A stretch of 28,492 nucleotides of DNA from JBGPIK01 sp041484845 (GCA_041484845.1 JBGPIK010000036.1:1-28492); one strand, 5' to 3'; shown: positions 15,535-24,029, counted from the first letter of the stretch. The notes: generated by a model from the letters alone, not told the origin. Numbers and translations: made by a program.

Positions 15535-15565
15535 TGAGAACCTTCAACTTACTTAAAGGTTTTTG
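15535..15565 (-). promoter_or_regulatory. abiE operator 3 (degenerate 13-5-13 inverted repeat abutting hsdR stop)
   Basis: The right arm at 15553-15565 matches the operator 1 arm at 11 of 13 positions. The left arm at 15535-15547 matches at 8 of 13, with the same 5-nt spacer. It begins 52 bp from operator 2 and ends at the base before the hsdR stop codon, so the operator array fills the gap exactly. Confidence 0.55.
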
Positions 15566-17924
15566 CTATGCCGCGTACAAAAGCGCCTGCAGTTCATTCA
15601 CGGCCTCTCGGAGCTTCTCCGGACCGCCGAACAGCCGGGCGATCTCGATTACGTTGCCGCGGTCTGAAATCGGCGGCACCTTGAGTACGTCGGGTATCAG
15701 AAATTGGGCCGTGCCGTGGTCGGCGTATTTTTCCAGGAGGTCATTGAGAATGGATCGCGCTTCCGGTGCGTATCTCTCGAAGAAAAGCTTTTCATCTTTT
15801 TTCACTCGATTCGCGCTCTCGCGGCGCGTGCGTAAAGGACCGTTGAAGGCGAGATGACACAGCAGATCGAACGGATCGGCTTCGGGCTGGTTGCTCGTCG
15901 ATCTTAGTTGATCGAAGTCAATTCCTCTTTCTTCTAGTTTGCTGATGATATCGGACCGTAGCGCAGGATCGGCCCATTGCTTTCGCAGATCGGCGGCGGA
16001 CGGATAGAGCGTGCGGACTTTCTCCGCCGCATACTCTGAAAATCGGACGACGCGGAGTTGCCTGCCGTCGGGATCGAGCTCGTAGACGAGGTGAGCGGCG
16101 ATTTCGACATGGCCGCCGTCGAAATAGAGCTTGCGACGCTGGCCTTCCGAGTCATCCGCAAGTTCGGCAGCGGCGCCAGAGTCGTCTTCTCGAACGACGG
16201 TGTCCGTCTGCGTTATTTGAGAAATGGTTTTGCCGGTCTCGCTCATCTCTTCTTCGGTGATGTACGCCGGCTCGCCATCAAAGTCGGGATCGGCGAAAAG
16301 GCGAGTCGCGGAGCCGGTATAATCGAGAATATTAAAGTAAAACTTACCGTAGTCGTCGCGTACGCGGGTTCCTCGACCGATGATCTGTTTGAATTCCACC
16401 ATGGAGTTAACCACCCGCGCGATGACGATATTCTTGCAAGTTGGGATGTCGACGCCCGTCGTGAGCAACTGCGACGTGGTCAATATGACTGGCGTCGTGG
16501 TTTCCAGTTCCTGAAACTTGCTCAGGTGGCCACGCCCCACCGGGCCTTCTTCCGACGTCACGCGGCAGACATAATCCGGGAATTGCTTCACTAGGTCGTC
16601 GTTCAGATTATTGAGCGCGCGGCGCATCTCATCGGCATGTTCCTGATCGACGCAAAAGACGATGGTTTTTGCGTACCGGTCCGATTTTTTTAGAAAGTCG
16701 CTGAGATTGCGGGCGATCGCCTCTGTCCGGGCCTTAAGCGCTACCGTGCGCTCGAAGTCCGCCGTCTGATACTCTCGTTGTCGGGAATTTCCCGTCCATA
16801 GCGATCCAGGTCGCCTTGGCTGGGCCGCCATCCCGCCGCGTCCCATTCGGGGTGACGATGCGGTGAACTCGATAGGGCGCTAAAAAGCCATCCTCAATGC
16901 CTTGCCGTAAACTGTACGTGTAGATCGGATTGCCGAAGTATCGATAAGTGTCGCGGTTGTCCTTCCGCAACGGCGTCGCTGTCATACCCAACTGATACGC
17001 CGGTTGAAAGTAGGTTAAGATTTCGCGCCAGTTGCTTTGATCCTTGGCGCTGCCGCGATGGCACTCGTCGACAATTACCAGGTCAAAGAAATCCTTCGGA
17101 TATTCCTTATAAAGTCCAGGACGGCGCTCATCTTTGGCGATCGCCTGATAAATCGCGAAATACATTTCGCGGCCCTTGTTAATCTCCCCGTTCTCGATCT
17201 TCCATCGCGCGTCGCCAAACATCGTGAACATCTTATCCTTGGGATCATCGATCAAAATGTTGCGGTCGGCGAGGTAGAGAATCTTTGGCCGGCGGTACTC
17301 GCCGCTGCGGTTCCAGCGCGTGCTCCAGAGCTTCCAGCAAATCTGAAAAGCCACAGCGCTCTTTCCGGTTCCAGTCGCCATGGTGAACAGGATGCGCTTT
17401 TTGCCCTGCAATACCGCTTGCACGGCCCGGTTGATGGCGATTTCTTGATAATAGCGCTTTCCCTTGCCAATGGCGGCGTTGGCCGGCGTCAGGAGTCTAT
17501 TCGCCGTGTCGTCATCGGCAATTTGTTCACGAGCGCGGAAGCGCTGCCACAATTCGGCTGGTTTGGGAAATGAATCGAGTTCGCGTTCCTGGCCCGTTGT
17601 GTAGTCAAACTCGACGATGCCGTGACCGTTCGTTGAATAGGCGAATTTCACCCCCAGGACTTCGGCATATTCCTTCGCCTGCTGGAGACCGTCCGCGCGA
17701 AGCTTATAGGCTGATTTCGCTTCGACAACGGCCAGCATGAAATCTCTGGCGTAGCGTAATAAATAGTCGGCGCGCTTGGACGGCCGGCGGCGCGCTTTTG
17801 TGCCCACTACCAGGATGCGCCCGTCGGTAAAACTCTTTTGTTCGCTGATCTGATCGTCAGTCCAGCCGGCGGCATAGAGTTTCGGCAGAACATATTTTCG
17901 ACAAGTATCGGCTTCTGTGATCAT
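15566..17924 (-). pseudogene. hsdR: Type I restriction endonuclease subunit HsdR, broken by two frameshifts
   Basis: This would be a DNA translocase-nuclease of about 785 aa. The first frame (17924 to about 16853) holds the HsdR_N nuclease (Asp53, then EAK at 68-70), Walker A ATGTGKS (183-189), DECH (286-289) and TATP (315-318). The last frame (about 16772 to 15566) holds helicase lobe 2 (TIVFCVDQEHADEMR, QIIGRGTRV) and the C-terminal domain. Between them the conserved AAGWRPSQGDLDRYGREIP reads only in the third frame. One slip lies at the G run 16849-16852 (CCCC in the gene), and a 2-nt AG duplication lies at 16772-16776. No single product spans the helicase, so restriction should be lost unless these are sequencing errors. 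The start at 17924 lacks a strong RBS. Confidence 0.9.
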
Positions 17925-18099
17925 GTTTCGCGAAGGAAGGGCGTCTATTAAACTCGCGCAAGCCTGAGCAGCATTCCAGTCGAGCTATGGGCAGGGTTCG
18001 CAGCCTCATCCCGCATGTCACCGCGGATTGTAGAGGAAGGCGTGTGTTCTGCCAAGGGAAAAAATTCAGGAATTATAGATAATCGCGGCAACCGAGCTA

Positions 18100-19077
18100 T
18101 TAGCGCTTATAGAGCTGCTCAACAAAGCCGGAGCGGTGAATCTCGTCGACTACGCTCGAATCCCAGAAATCTTTTTCGGAAAGCTTCGCCGCCCGCGGAT
18201 CGTCGAGTGCGGTCATCTCAAAATGAAAGCGAATCGATTCGGGGTTTGCCCGGAGTTCCTTTTCGATGCGGCGCGTCGTTTCGTCGTAAAGGTAGCCCAT
18301 CGCGACCATATCGGAATTTTTAAAGTACTTGTGCAGGATTTTTAGACTTTCTTCCTTTTGGCGCAACATGAAGCGAACGCCGTCCATGTAGCCCTTGAGA
18401 AAATTGATCACCAGATTGCGATTTTGCTTCAAATAGGCCGCGGTGACGTTGATGCCGCCTCCGGGTGTGGGCACATCGAATTTGGCCAGAACTTTAAGGC
18501 CCTCATTTCTCCCGATGAGATCGAGGGGCGGAAAGAGCATCGTTCCCTGGATGACTCCGGCCTTCAACGCCGACAGGCGCCCGCCTTCGCCTCCCCCGAT
18601 CGATAAGAACTTTACGTCCGCGTTTGGATCGAGCCCGCTGTCGCGCAGCAACTTCGCCAAGCGGGCGTAGCTGGCGTCTCTGCCGCGCGATATCCCCAAT
18701 ATCTTGCCCTTCAAATCTTGAACAGACTGGATTCCGGGCGCGGTCAGCAACGAAGAGCCGAGAGAGTTCATGGTCACGCCCACGCGGACTAAAGGAATTC
18801 CTTGTAGCACCGCGGTAGTCACTCCCGTATCCGCTCCAAAAAGAAACTGCACGCTATTGCTGACTAAAGCCGGAACCGCGCGCGCCCCGCCGCTCATCAG
18901 AATCGTCTCCACATCGAAACCATAAGTTCGCCAGATGCCTTTTTCCGCCGTTACCCAGAGCGGCGCCAAGCCCGGCGCTACGGCAGGGTAGGCCGCCCTG
19001 ATCTTTTCCAGCGCCTGCGCAGAAGTTGTAATTCCTGCCGAGATCAGCGCGATGAAAAATAACACCACGAGCTTCAT
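18100..19077 (-). CDS. ABC-type substrate-binding protein, NMT1/SsuA-like
   Basis: This 325-aa periplasmic binding protein has a clear signal peptide (MKLVVLFFIALISAG, with likely cleavage after SAQA). The NMT1/TauA-like fold shows in APLWVTAEKGIWRTYGFDVE, GGARAVPALVSNSVQF, IQSVQDLKGKILGIS and LKAGVIQGTMLFPP. These motifs bind small sulfonates, nitriles, thiamine precursors or other organics in known members. The ATG directly follows the MBL-hydrolase stop (TAGATG), so the two genes form one transcription unit and probably act in one pathway. No permease or ATPase is nearby. The specific ligand is unknown. Confidence 0.87.
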   Translation of the reverse strand: MKLVVLFFIALISAGITTSAQALEKIRAAYPAVAPGLAPLWVTAEKGIWRTYGFDVETILMSGGARAVPALVSNSVQFLFGADTGVTTAVLQGIPLVRVGVTMNSLGSSLLTAPGIQSVQDLKGKILGISRGRDASYARLAKLLRDSGLDPNADVKFLSIGGGEGGRLSALKAGVIQGTMLFPPLDLIGRNEGLKVLAKFDVPTPGGGINVTAAYLKQNRNLVINFLKGYMDGVRFMLRQKEESLKILHKYFKNSDMVAMGYLYDETTRRIEKELRANPESIRFHFEMTALDDPRAAKLSEKDFWDSSVVDEIHRSGFVEQLYKR

Positions 19078-19938
19078 CTAATACCATCTCCCAGTAAGGA
19101 ACTGGTTGATGTTGCGCTGCACCATGCGGGTTTTCCCTAGCGAAGCATAAGCGCCGCGCATCATGTGTGCGGCAATTTCTTCGGCGCTCTTGCGGCCGGC
19201 TTTAATCTCTTGCAGGTTGCCGTAAAAGTCTTCGAGATAATCGTACATTTTCTTGAAGTACGCTCGTCCGGCCTCTTCTCCCTCGACCGCCGGCCCGTGG
19301 CCGGGAACAAGCTGCTTGTAGTGGCTTTGAAAAAGCGGCTTTAACGCCGTGAGCCAATTGGGAATATTGCCGAAGAACGTGACCGGATGGACTTCGGTAT
19401 AGAGTAAGTCTCCCGCGATCAGAGTTTCATCCTCTTCGAAATAGACCGTCGTATCCCCTTTGCTGTGGCTGTGACCGTTTTCAGCGCAGTATTTGAGGTG
19501 CAGGGTAATGCCGGGCAAAGTCAACCGAGTGGCCTCAGTGAAGACCATATCCGGCACGGTCAAACACAAGCCGGGAAAGCGATCGTAGAGCTGCGCGACC
19601 GGCGCCATCATTCTAGTAAAGTCCGGCTCGCCTTCTTCCTTCATCGCGCGGGCGCAGCCCGCGCTGGCAACGATAGGGACGCCCCGTTGCGCGAAGTAGT
19701 AATTCGCCGAAGTGTGGTCGAAGTGCTCATGGGTGTTGACAAGGTAGCCGACCTTGGCGCAACCGGTGAGGTTCAGCGCCTCTTCGACCTCGTCGATTCT
19801 GCGAATATCGGCGTCAATAATCACCGCGCTCCCGTCGTTGGCTTTGATGATGCCGAAGTTGGTCGCGCCCTCCGGTCCGATGACGACGTAAGCGGACCTG
19901 CTGACTCGGTGAATTTTAGATTCCATCCGTAGCGACAT
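19078..19938 (-). CDS. MBL-fold metallo-hydrolase
   Basis: This 286-aa metallo-beta-lactamase-fold hydrolase has the zinc signature THEHFDH (69-75; His70, His72, Asp74, His75). Later metal ligands include a histidine of GHSHSKGDT, the Asp in ETLIAGDLLY, and a histidine in VPGHGP. Proteins of this type hydrolyse thioesters, lactones, esters or sulfates. A closely coupled binding-protein gene suggests action on an imported small molecule, which is inference. The frame extends upstream to 20046 without a good ribosome site. I chose the ATG at 19938 (MSLRMESK), and 19926 is equally possible. No signal peptide is seen, so it is probably cytoplasmic. The gene is divergent from the crotonase gene. 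Confidence 0.88.
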   Translation of the reverse strand: MSLRMESKIHRVSRSAYVVIGPEGATNFGIIKANDGSAVIIDADIRRIDEVEEALNLTGCAKVGYLVNTHEHFDHTSANYYFAQRGVPIVASAGCARAMKEEGEPDFTRMMAPVAQLYDRFPGLCLTVPDMVFTEATRLTLPGITLHLKYCAENGHSHSKGDTTVYFEEDETLIAGDLLYTEVHPVTFFGNIPNWLTALKPLFQSHYKQLVPGHGPAVEGEEAGRAYFKKMYDYLEDFYGNLQEIKAGRKSAEEIAAHMMRGAYASLGKTRMVQRNINQFLTGRWY

Positions 19939-20036
19939 ATCTGAATGGCGGTTTGCTTGCAATATCGACGTTGGGTTGACCGGAAAACGAGGCGATGCTA
20001 TTCGCCTATTAGCATTGCACAAGAGAAAGGATTTAC

Positions 20037-20813
20037 ATGGATACACAAAGGAAGTACATCATCGTTGAAAAACGCGACGCGGTGGCGAAAATCACGATCA
20101 ATAGACCGGAGAAGAGAAACGCATTGAGCCGGGATACGATCCGCGAGATGCTCGCTGCTTTCGAGGAGCTAAGAAACGATGACTCAATCGCGGTCGTGTT
20201 GACCTCGGGCTCCGGCGATGTCGCATACTGCGCCGGGCGCGATCTGTCAGAGTTCCCGACCGAAGGCGGCCAGTCTACGGCTGACAGAAGGTCTCACCCG
20301 CGTGCGTACCACGTGGCCGAAGTCATTCGAACTTTTCCCAAGGTCACGATTGCCGTGGTTAACGGATTTTGTCTCGGCGGTGGCATCACCCTCCTGCTAC
20401 CGCACGATCTTGCCATCGCATCCGACAAAGCTCAGTTCGGACTGCCCGAAATCATGAGAGGCTTCTTGCCCTATCCCATCGTGGCGACTATTTTTCGCAC
20501 GCTGATTCCGACGAAATATGCTTTTGAGCTTATTCTTACGGGGAAAAACTGGGATGCGAAGAAATCGATGGAGGCGGGCTTGATCAACCGCGTGGTGCCG
20601 CACAACGAACTTCATGAGGCAGCATGGCAATGGGGCAAAGAGATCGCGCAATGGGACAAAACGACGTTGAAATATTGCAAGATGGCGGCCCATGCTTCTA
20701 TGGAAGCGAGCAGCGTTCCGGCGGCGGCTGAGATCGCCTGGTTGATGCAAGAGGAACATAGCATGGTCAATCCCAGAGCCTACACGGGCACTCGCGAGTT
20801 CCATAAAAAGTAG
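20037..20813 (+). CDS. Enoyl-CoA hydratase/isomerase (crotonase) family protein
   Basis: This 258-aa crotonase-fold acyl-CoA enzyme has the first oxyanion-hole motif YCAGRDLSEF (64-73) and the second at NGFCLGGGITLLL (109-121). Glu138 in FGLPEIMRGF corresponds to the second catalytic glutamate of rat enoyl-CoA hydratase (Glu164). The position of the first (Glu144) is Thr118, so a classical hydratase mechanism is unlikely. Isomerase, dehalogenase, lyase or hydrolase activity within the family is more plausible. AAAGGA lies about 7 nt before the ATG. The gene is divergent from the MBL hydrolase, with about 98 bp between starts, and precedes a DapA-like aldolase. Confidence 0.9.
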   Translation: MDTQRKYIIVEKRDAVAKITINRPEKRNALSRDTIREMLAAFEELRNDDSIAVVLTSGSGDVAYCAGRDLSEFPTEGGQSTADRRSHPRAYHVAEVIRTFPKVTIAVVNGFCLGGGITLLLPHDLAIASDKAQFGLPEIMRGFLPYPIVATIFRTLIPTKYAFELILTGKNWDAKKSMEAGLINRVVPHNELHEAAWQWGKEIAQWDKTTLKYCKMAAHASMEASSVPAAAEIAWLMQEEHSMVNPRAYTGTREFHKK

Positions 20814-20919
20814 AAGATAAGTCGGGGAAATGAATCGGCGGAGGGAGAAAAGAATCCTCCCCCGGACTCAAAAGAAAAACAATTTGGGCAGTACGTGCAA
20901 ATAGCCAGGAGAAGTTCCT

Positions 20920-21846
20920 ATGAGCGTTAAATTAACCGGCATTCTCAGCGCGAATGTCACACCCTTCAAAGATAACTATGATCTCGATGAGGCGGGTTTG
21001 CGCAAATTGATTCGCTATCAGACAAAACCCGACGGTATTACGGCGGTTGTGTGTAACGCGGGGGCGGGCGAGGGCGCGACGCTCACTCGTGAAGAACGCG
21101 TTCGCTGTGTCGAGATTATTCGCGAAGAAATCCGCAATAGTCAGTGTGTGGTTGCGGGAATCGAAGCGCTTTCCACGCGAGAAGCCATTCAGCAGACGCG
21201 CGACGCCAAAGATGCTGGCGCCGCGGCCGTGATGCTCACTCCGCCTCACGTCTACGATTGGAGCTCGACAGCCAATCCGGAATTCGCGGTACAGTACTTT
21301 CACGACATCGCAAAAGCGGTGGACATCCCGATTACGATTTTTCATTACCCGGCCTCGACCGCATCCGGTTATTCACCGGATACCGCGATTCGCATCGCGC
21401 GCGAAGTGCAAAACGTCATTGCGATTAAAGTCGCGAGCGGCGCCAACATCCGCCGTTACGAGCAGGTCTTGCGCGGGATGCGCGCGCTGCCGCGACACGT
21501 GTCTGTTCTGGCGACGTCGTCTTTGTTTCAACATTTCGTCACCGGCGCCGACGGCGCATTGACCGGCTTCGCCAACTTCGCGCCGGAGTTTTGCGTCAAT
21601 CTTTTCAAATCCGTCGAGGAGGGCGATCTCGACAGGGCGCGCAAGCTGCACGAGATCAATTGGGCGCTGGAGCAGGCCGTGTACAAAACGCCCAATGTCT
21701 ATAAGCACAGCCGTTATAAGGTCGCCGCCTTTTTCGCCGGGCTGATGGACAATTTCATCGTTCGCCCACCGCAGATGCCGGTTCCCGAGGGCGAGGTGAA
21801 ACTAATTCATGACGCGATGGAGAAATTGGGAATGTTGCGGCGATAA
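20920..21846 (+). CDS. Dihydrodipicolinate synthase/N-acetylneuraminate lyase family aldolase
   Basis: This 308-aa class I aldolase of the DapA superfamily forms a Schiff base with a keto acid. The Schiff-base lysine is Lys170 (NVIAIKVASG), and the catalytic tyrosine is Tyr143 (TIFHYPAS). The usual GTTGE-type substrate loop is altered to NAGAGEG (46-52). The superfamily includes lysine biosynthesis DapA, sialic acid lyase, sugar-acid dehydratases and aromatic hydratase-aldolases. The loop change and the neighbours (crotonase, binding proteins) argue for a catabolic enzyme rather than true DapA. An AGGAG-like site lies upstream. A structured terminator-like element follows at 21891-21982. Confidence 0.88.
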   Translation: MSVKLTGILSANVTPFKDNYDLDEAGLRKLIRYQTKPDGITAVVCNAGAGEGATLTREERVRCVEIIREEIRNSQCVVAGIEALSTREAIQQTRDAKDAGAAAVMLTPPHVYDWSSTANPEFAVQYFHDIAKAVDIPITIFHYPASTASGYSPDTAIRIAREVQNVIAIKVASGANIRRYEQVLRGMRALPRHVSVLATSSLFQHFVTGADGALTGFANFAPEFCVNLFKSVEEGDLDRARKLHEINWALEQAVYKTPNVYKHSRYKVAAFFAGLMDNFIVRPPQMPVPEGEVKLIHDAMEKLGMLRR

Positions 21847-21890
21847 GGATCCTGAAAAACCGTGTTCCTGGAACTGCTATCTGGACAGAT

Positions 21891-21982
21891 CGATGGGTAT
21901 CGGCACAGGACGCCTCCACATCATAGATCAGCGAATCCAGGCCTGTAGGATCGGTGGAGCCTTGCGATACCCATCGTTTTTT
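21891..21982 (+). terminator. Structured element ending in T6 (terminator-like, possibly a regulatory RNA)
   Basis: CGATGGGTATCG (21891-21902) and CGATACCCATCG (21965-21976) form a perfect 12-bp stem that closes 62 nt and is followed by six T (21977-21982). Inside, CTCCAC (21914-21919) pairs with GTGGAG (21954-21959). ACAGG (21905-21909) can pair with CCTGT (21942-21946), interleaved as in a pseudoknot. The element lies between the aldolase stop and the next binding-protein gene. It could be a terminator or a leader RNA. Confidence 0.6.
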
Positions 21983-22048
21983 CTCAAGACGGGGAGGACA
22001 CACAAAACACTATAAAGTCGAAATCTAACCTTCAAAGAAAGCACAATA

Positions 22049-23014
22049 ATGAATCGGCTCATCATCGTTTTGGTTTTTATTTTCTTTTCCGTCCCTACTA
22101 GCAGTCATGCGCAGGAGCGGCGAAGAATCAGAGTCTCTAACGCTAATTTCAGTTTCACCGCGTTGCCGCTGCTGGCGGCGCGTGATTGGAAATTGTTTAC
22201 TGAACAAGGATTGGACGTAGAAATCATCCTCATGCGCTCGGCGGCATCGGCTGCGGCTCTCGCTTCAGGCGATCTCGATTACACGTCCGGCATCGGGCCG
22301 GCGAGCATCAGCGCGACGCTCAGCGGTCTCGACTCGCGGGCGCTGTGGTCGTCCTCGAACCGGATCGCCTACTGGCTTATGGCGAAGCCCGAATTTAAAA
22401 CCGTGCAAGATTTGAGAAACAAGAAAATCGGTATCTCCGGCTTGGGCGGTACGAGCCACGTTTCCATGACCCTGGCACTGGAGAAACGTGGCCTGGGGGC
22501 TAAAGATTATGTCGCGCTTTCCGTTCCTTCCGGTCAACTCGTGCCGTCGCTTGAATCCGGATTTGTTGATGCCGCGGCGCTTAATCCACCCTACATGTTT
22601 TTTGCCCAGCGGCGCGGCTATCAACGGCTCCTGGATATCGGCGCATTGGTCGAAATGCCATCGGGCGGCCTGACGGCGCTGACGAAAACGATTCGTGCTA
22701 GACCCGATGAAGTGAAACGGGTGATCCGCGCTCAGCAGATCGCCAAAAGAGCCATGCTCAAATCGCGGGAAAGGACTCTCGAGTTGATTACCAGAGTGCT
22801 CAAGATGGACCAGGAAACCGCCGCTGACACCTACAAGGTCGTCGAAGCCAGCTTCAACGACACGGGGATTCCAACGCCGGAAGGGATCGGCAATATCATC
22901 AGAGCGATCAAAGCCGAAGGCCGGTTCAAAGAGCGAAACATCGCGTTCGAGGACGTTGCGGATCCGCGATTCGCCGTCGAGGTGGCGAAAGAGTTGGGAT
23001 ACAGGGTGCCGTGA
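22049..23014 (+). CDS. ABC-type substrate-binding protein, NMT1/SsuA-like
   Basis: This 321-aa periplasmic binding protein has a strong signal peptide (MNRLIIVLVFIFFSVP, cleavage near SHAQ). NMT1-like features include ALPLLAARDWKLFTEQGLDVE, ASAAALASGDLDY, FKTVQDLRNKKIGISGLGG and SLESGFVDAAALNPP. It is the third gene in the same direction after the crotonase and aldolase genes, but a terminator-like structure separates it from them. No cognate permease is present, so the ligand and transport partners are unknown. The protein has full family length and no defect. Confidence 0.87.
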   Translation: MNRLIIVLVFIFFSVPTSSHAQERRRIRVSNANFSFTALPLLAARDWKLFTEQGLDVEIILMRSAASAAALASGDLDYTSGIGPASISATLSGLDSRALWSSSNRIAYWLMAKPEFKTVQDLRNKKIGISGLGGTSHVSMTLALEKRGLGAKDYVALSVPSGQLVPSLESGFVDAAALNPPYMFFAQRRGYQRLLDIGALVEMPSGGLTALTKTIRARPDEVKRVIRAQQIAKRAMLKSRERTLELITRVLKMDQETAADTYKVVEASFNDTGIPTPEGIGNIIRAIKAEGRFKERNIAFEDVADPRFAVEVAKELGYRVP

Positions 23015-23020
23015 AACGGG

Positions 23021-23057
23021 GTGGAGTATTGGAATACTGGAGTGTTGGAGTAATGGG
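23021..23057. repeat. Octamer tandem repeat (TGGAGTAT-type, about 4.4 units)
   Basis: Consecutive 8-mers TGGAGTAT, TGGAATAC, TGGAGTGT and TGGAGTAA plus TGG begin just after the binding-protein stop. A shorter copy in opposite orientation lies at 24115-24140. Together they bracket the minus-strand gene at 23082-24029. Confidence 0.65.
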
Positions 23058-23081
23058 CCGTCCAACCTTGTTTTGCCGGTT

Positions 23082-24029
23082 CTAATTCCCAACGGGGGCA
23101 AATAATTCGCTCAACTGCGGACGGTAGGGGATGTAGCCCTGTTCCTCCGCGTACTGCACAAACTTTTCCAGCACGACGCGGTTTTCGGGCGTTAAGCCGT
23201 GCGCCCATGGATTGTTGCCGAACAACTCTTCCTCTTCTTCCAGGATTAACACCGCGGAGGGAAAAGCCAGCCGCTTGGCATAATCATAAGATTTGCGGCA
23301 AAGGTTTTCGGCTTCGCTAAATGCTTTCAAAAGGCTGTTAACGATCCAGGGATGGTCGTCGAAGAGCGATTGGCGGACGACGAGTGTGTGGGTAATCGGA
23401 AAGATTCTCGATTTGCGGAAATACTCGTTGACTGTGGTTCGTGGATCCTTGAAGAGCCGTTGAATACGCGGATCTTTCGCTCGAAACGACGGCACGATGT
23501 TCGGCGGAATCAGCGCATCGATCTCGCCGCGGAGCAATAAAGCTTCAGTCGGCTCGTCTACGACCGTGACCTTGACACCCGCGGGCGGCCGATATCCGGC
23601 TCTTTCAGGCGCCGAGGTGAACCACTCGCATTCCTCCGGGCGCACGCCGTAGTACTCCCGCAGAATTCCTCTGGCCCAAAGGCCGACTGTGAGGCGGTAC
23701 TCATCCATGCCGATTTTTTTTCCTTTGAGATCTTCAGGTCGCTCGATGCCTGACGACGGCGAACAAAAAATGTAGGGATGAATTTGCATGCGCAAGGGAA
23801 AAACCGGCAGCGCGATCACCGGCTCTTTGCGGCAGCGCGCCATCGTATACCACGACAGCGACATCTCGGCGATGTCAAATTCTTCGTAAACGGGCCGCAT
23901 GCAAGCCTCGCCGGTTTCGGCGCGGCGGGGATTCAGCTTGATCCCTTCCGCAGCGACTTCGCCGGAAAGGAGCGGCCGTGTGCGATGATAATCGGCCAGC
24001 ATCAGCGTCAACTCTAAGTCGTGCGCCAT
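23082..24029 (-). CDS. 4,5-dihydroxyphthalate decarboxylase-like / binding-protein-fold protein
   Basis: This 315-aa protein has the periplasmic-binding-protein-like fold and is usually named 4,5-dihydroxyphthalate decarboxylase or ABC substrate-binding protein. The characteristic N-terminus is ADYHRTRPLLSGEVAAEGIKL, followed by FDIAEMSLSWYTMARC, LPVFPLRMQIHPYIF, and a C-terminal FGNNPWAHGL block. AAAGGAAC precedes the ATG. There is no signal peptide, unlike the NMT1-like proteins nearby, so a cytoplasmic enzyme or sensor role is likelier than ligand capture. It shares motifs with the proteins at 27100-28116 and 28347-28492. Inverted octamer repeats lie on both sides. The decarboxylase activity is not demonstrated for this branch. 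Confidence 0.82.
   Translation of the reverse strand: MAHDLELTLMLADYHRTRPLLSGEVAAEGIKLNPRRAETGEACMRPVYEEFDIAEMSLSWYTMARCRKEPVIALPVFPLRMQIHPYIFCSPSSGIERPEDLKGKKIGMDEYRLTVGLWARGILREYYGVRPEECEWFTSAPERAGYRPPAGVKVTVVDEPTEALLLRGEIDALIPPNIVPSFRAKDPRIQRLFKDPRTTVNEYFRKSRIFPITHTLVVRQSLFDDHPWIVNSLLKAFSEAENLCRKSYDYAKRLAFPSAVLILEEEEELFGNNPWAHGLTPENRVVLEKFVQYAEEQGYIPYRPQLSELFAPVGN

Noticed and set aside
15430..15565. Short CRISPR-like array
   Set aside because: Repeat units are palindromic with 5-nt spacers inside them, occur only three times, and lie at the abiEi promoter. They fit operators, not CRISPR repeats.
3653..18099. Attachment sites or direct repeats bounding the defence island
   Set aside because: I compared 3653-3914 with 17925-18099 and saw no shared direct repeat, tRNA end or integrase gene. 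Mobility of the island is unsupported.
22265..23101. 278-codon minus-strand open frame
   Set aside because: It is antisense to the NMT1-like gene at 22049-23014 and encodes an Arg/His-rich sequence without a recognisable domain or start signal.
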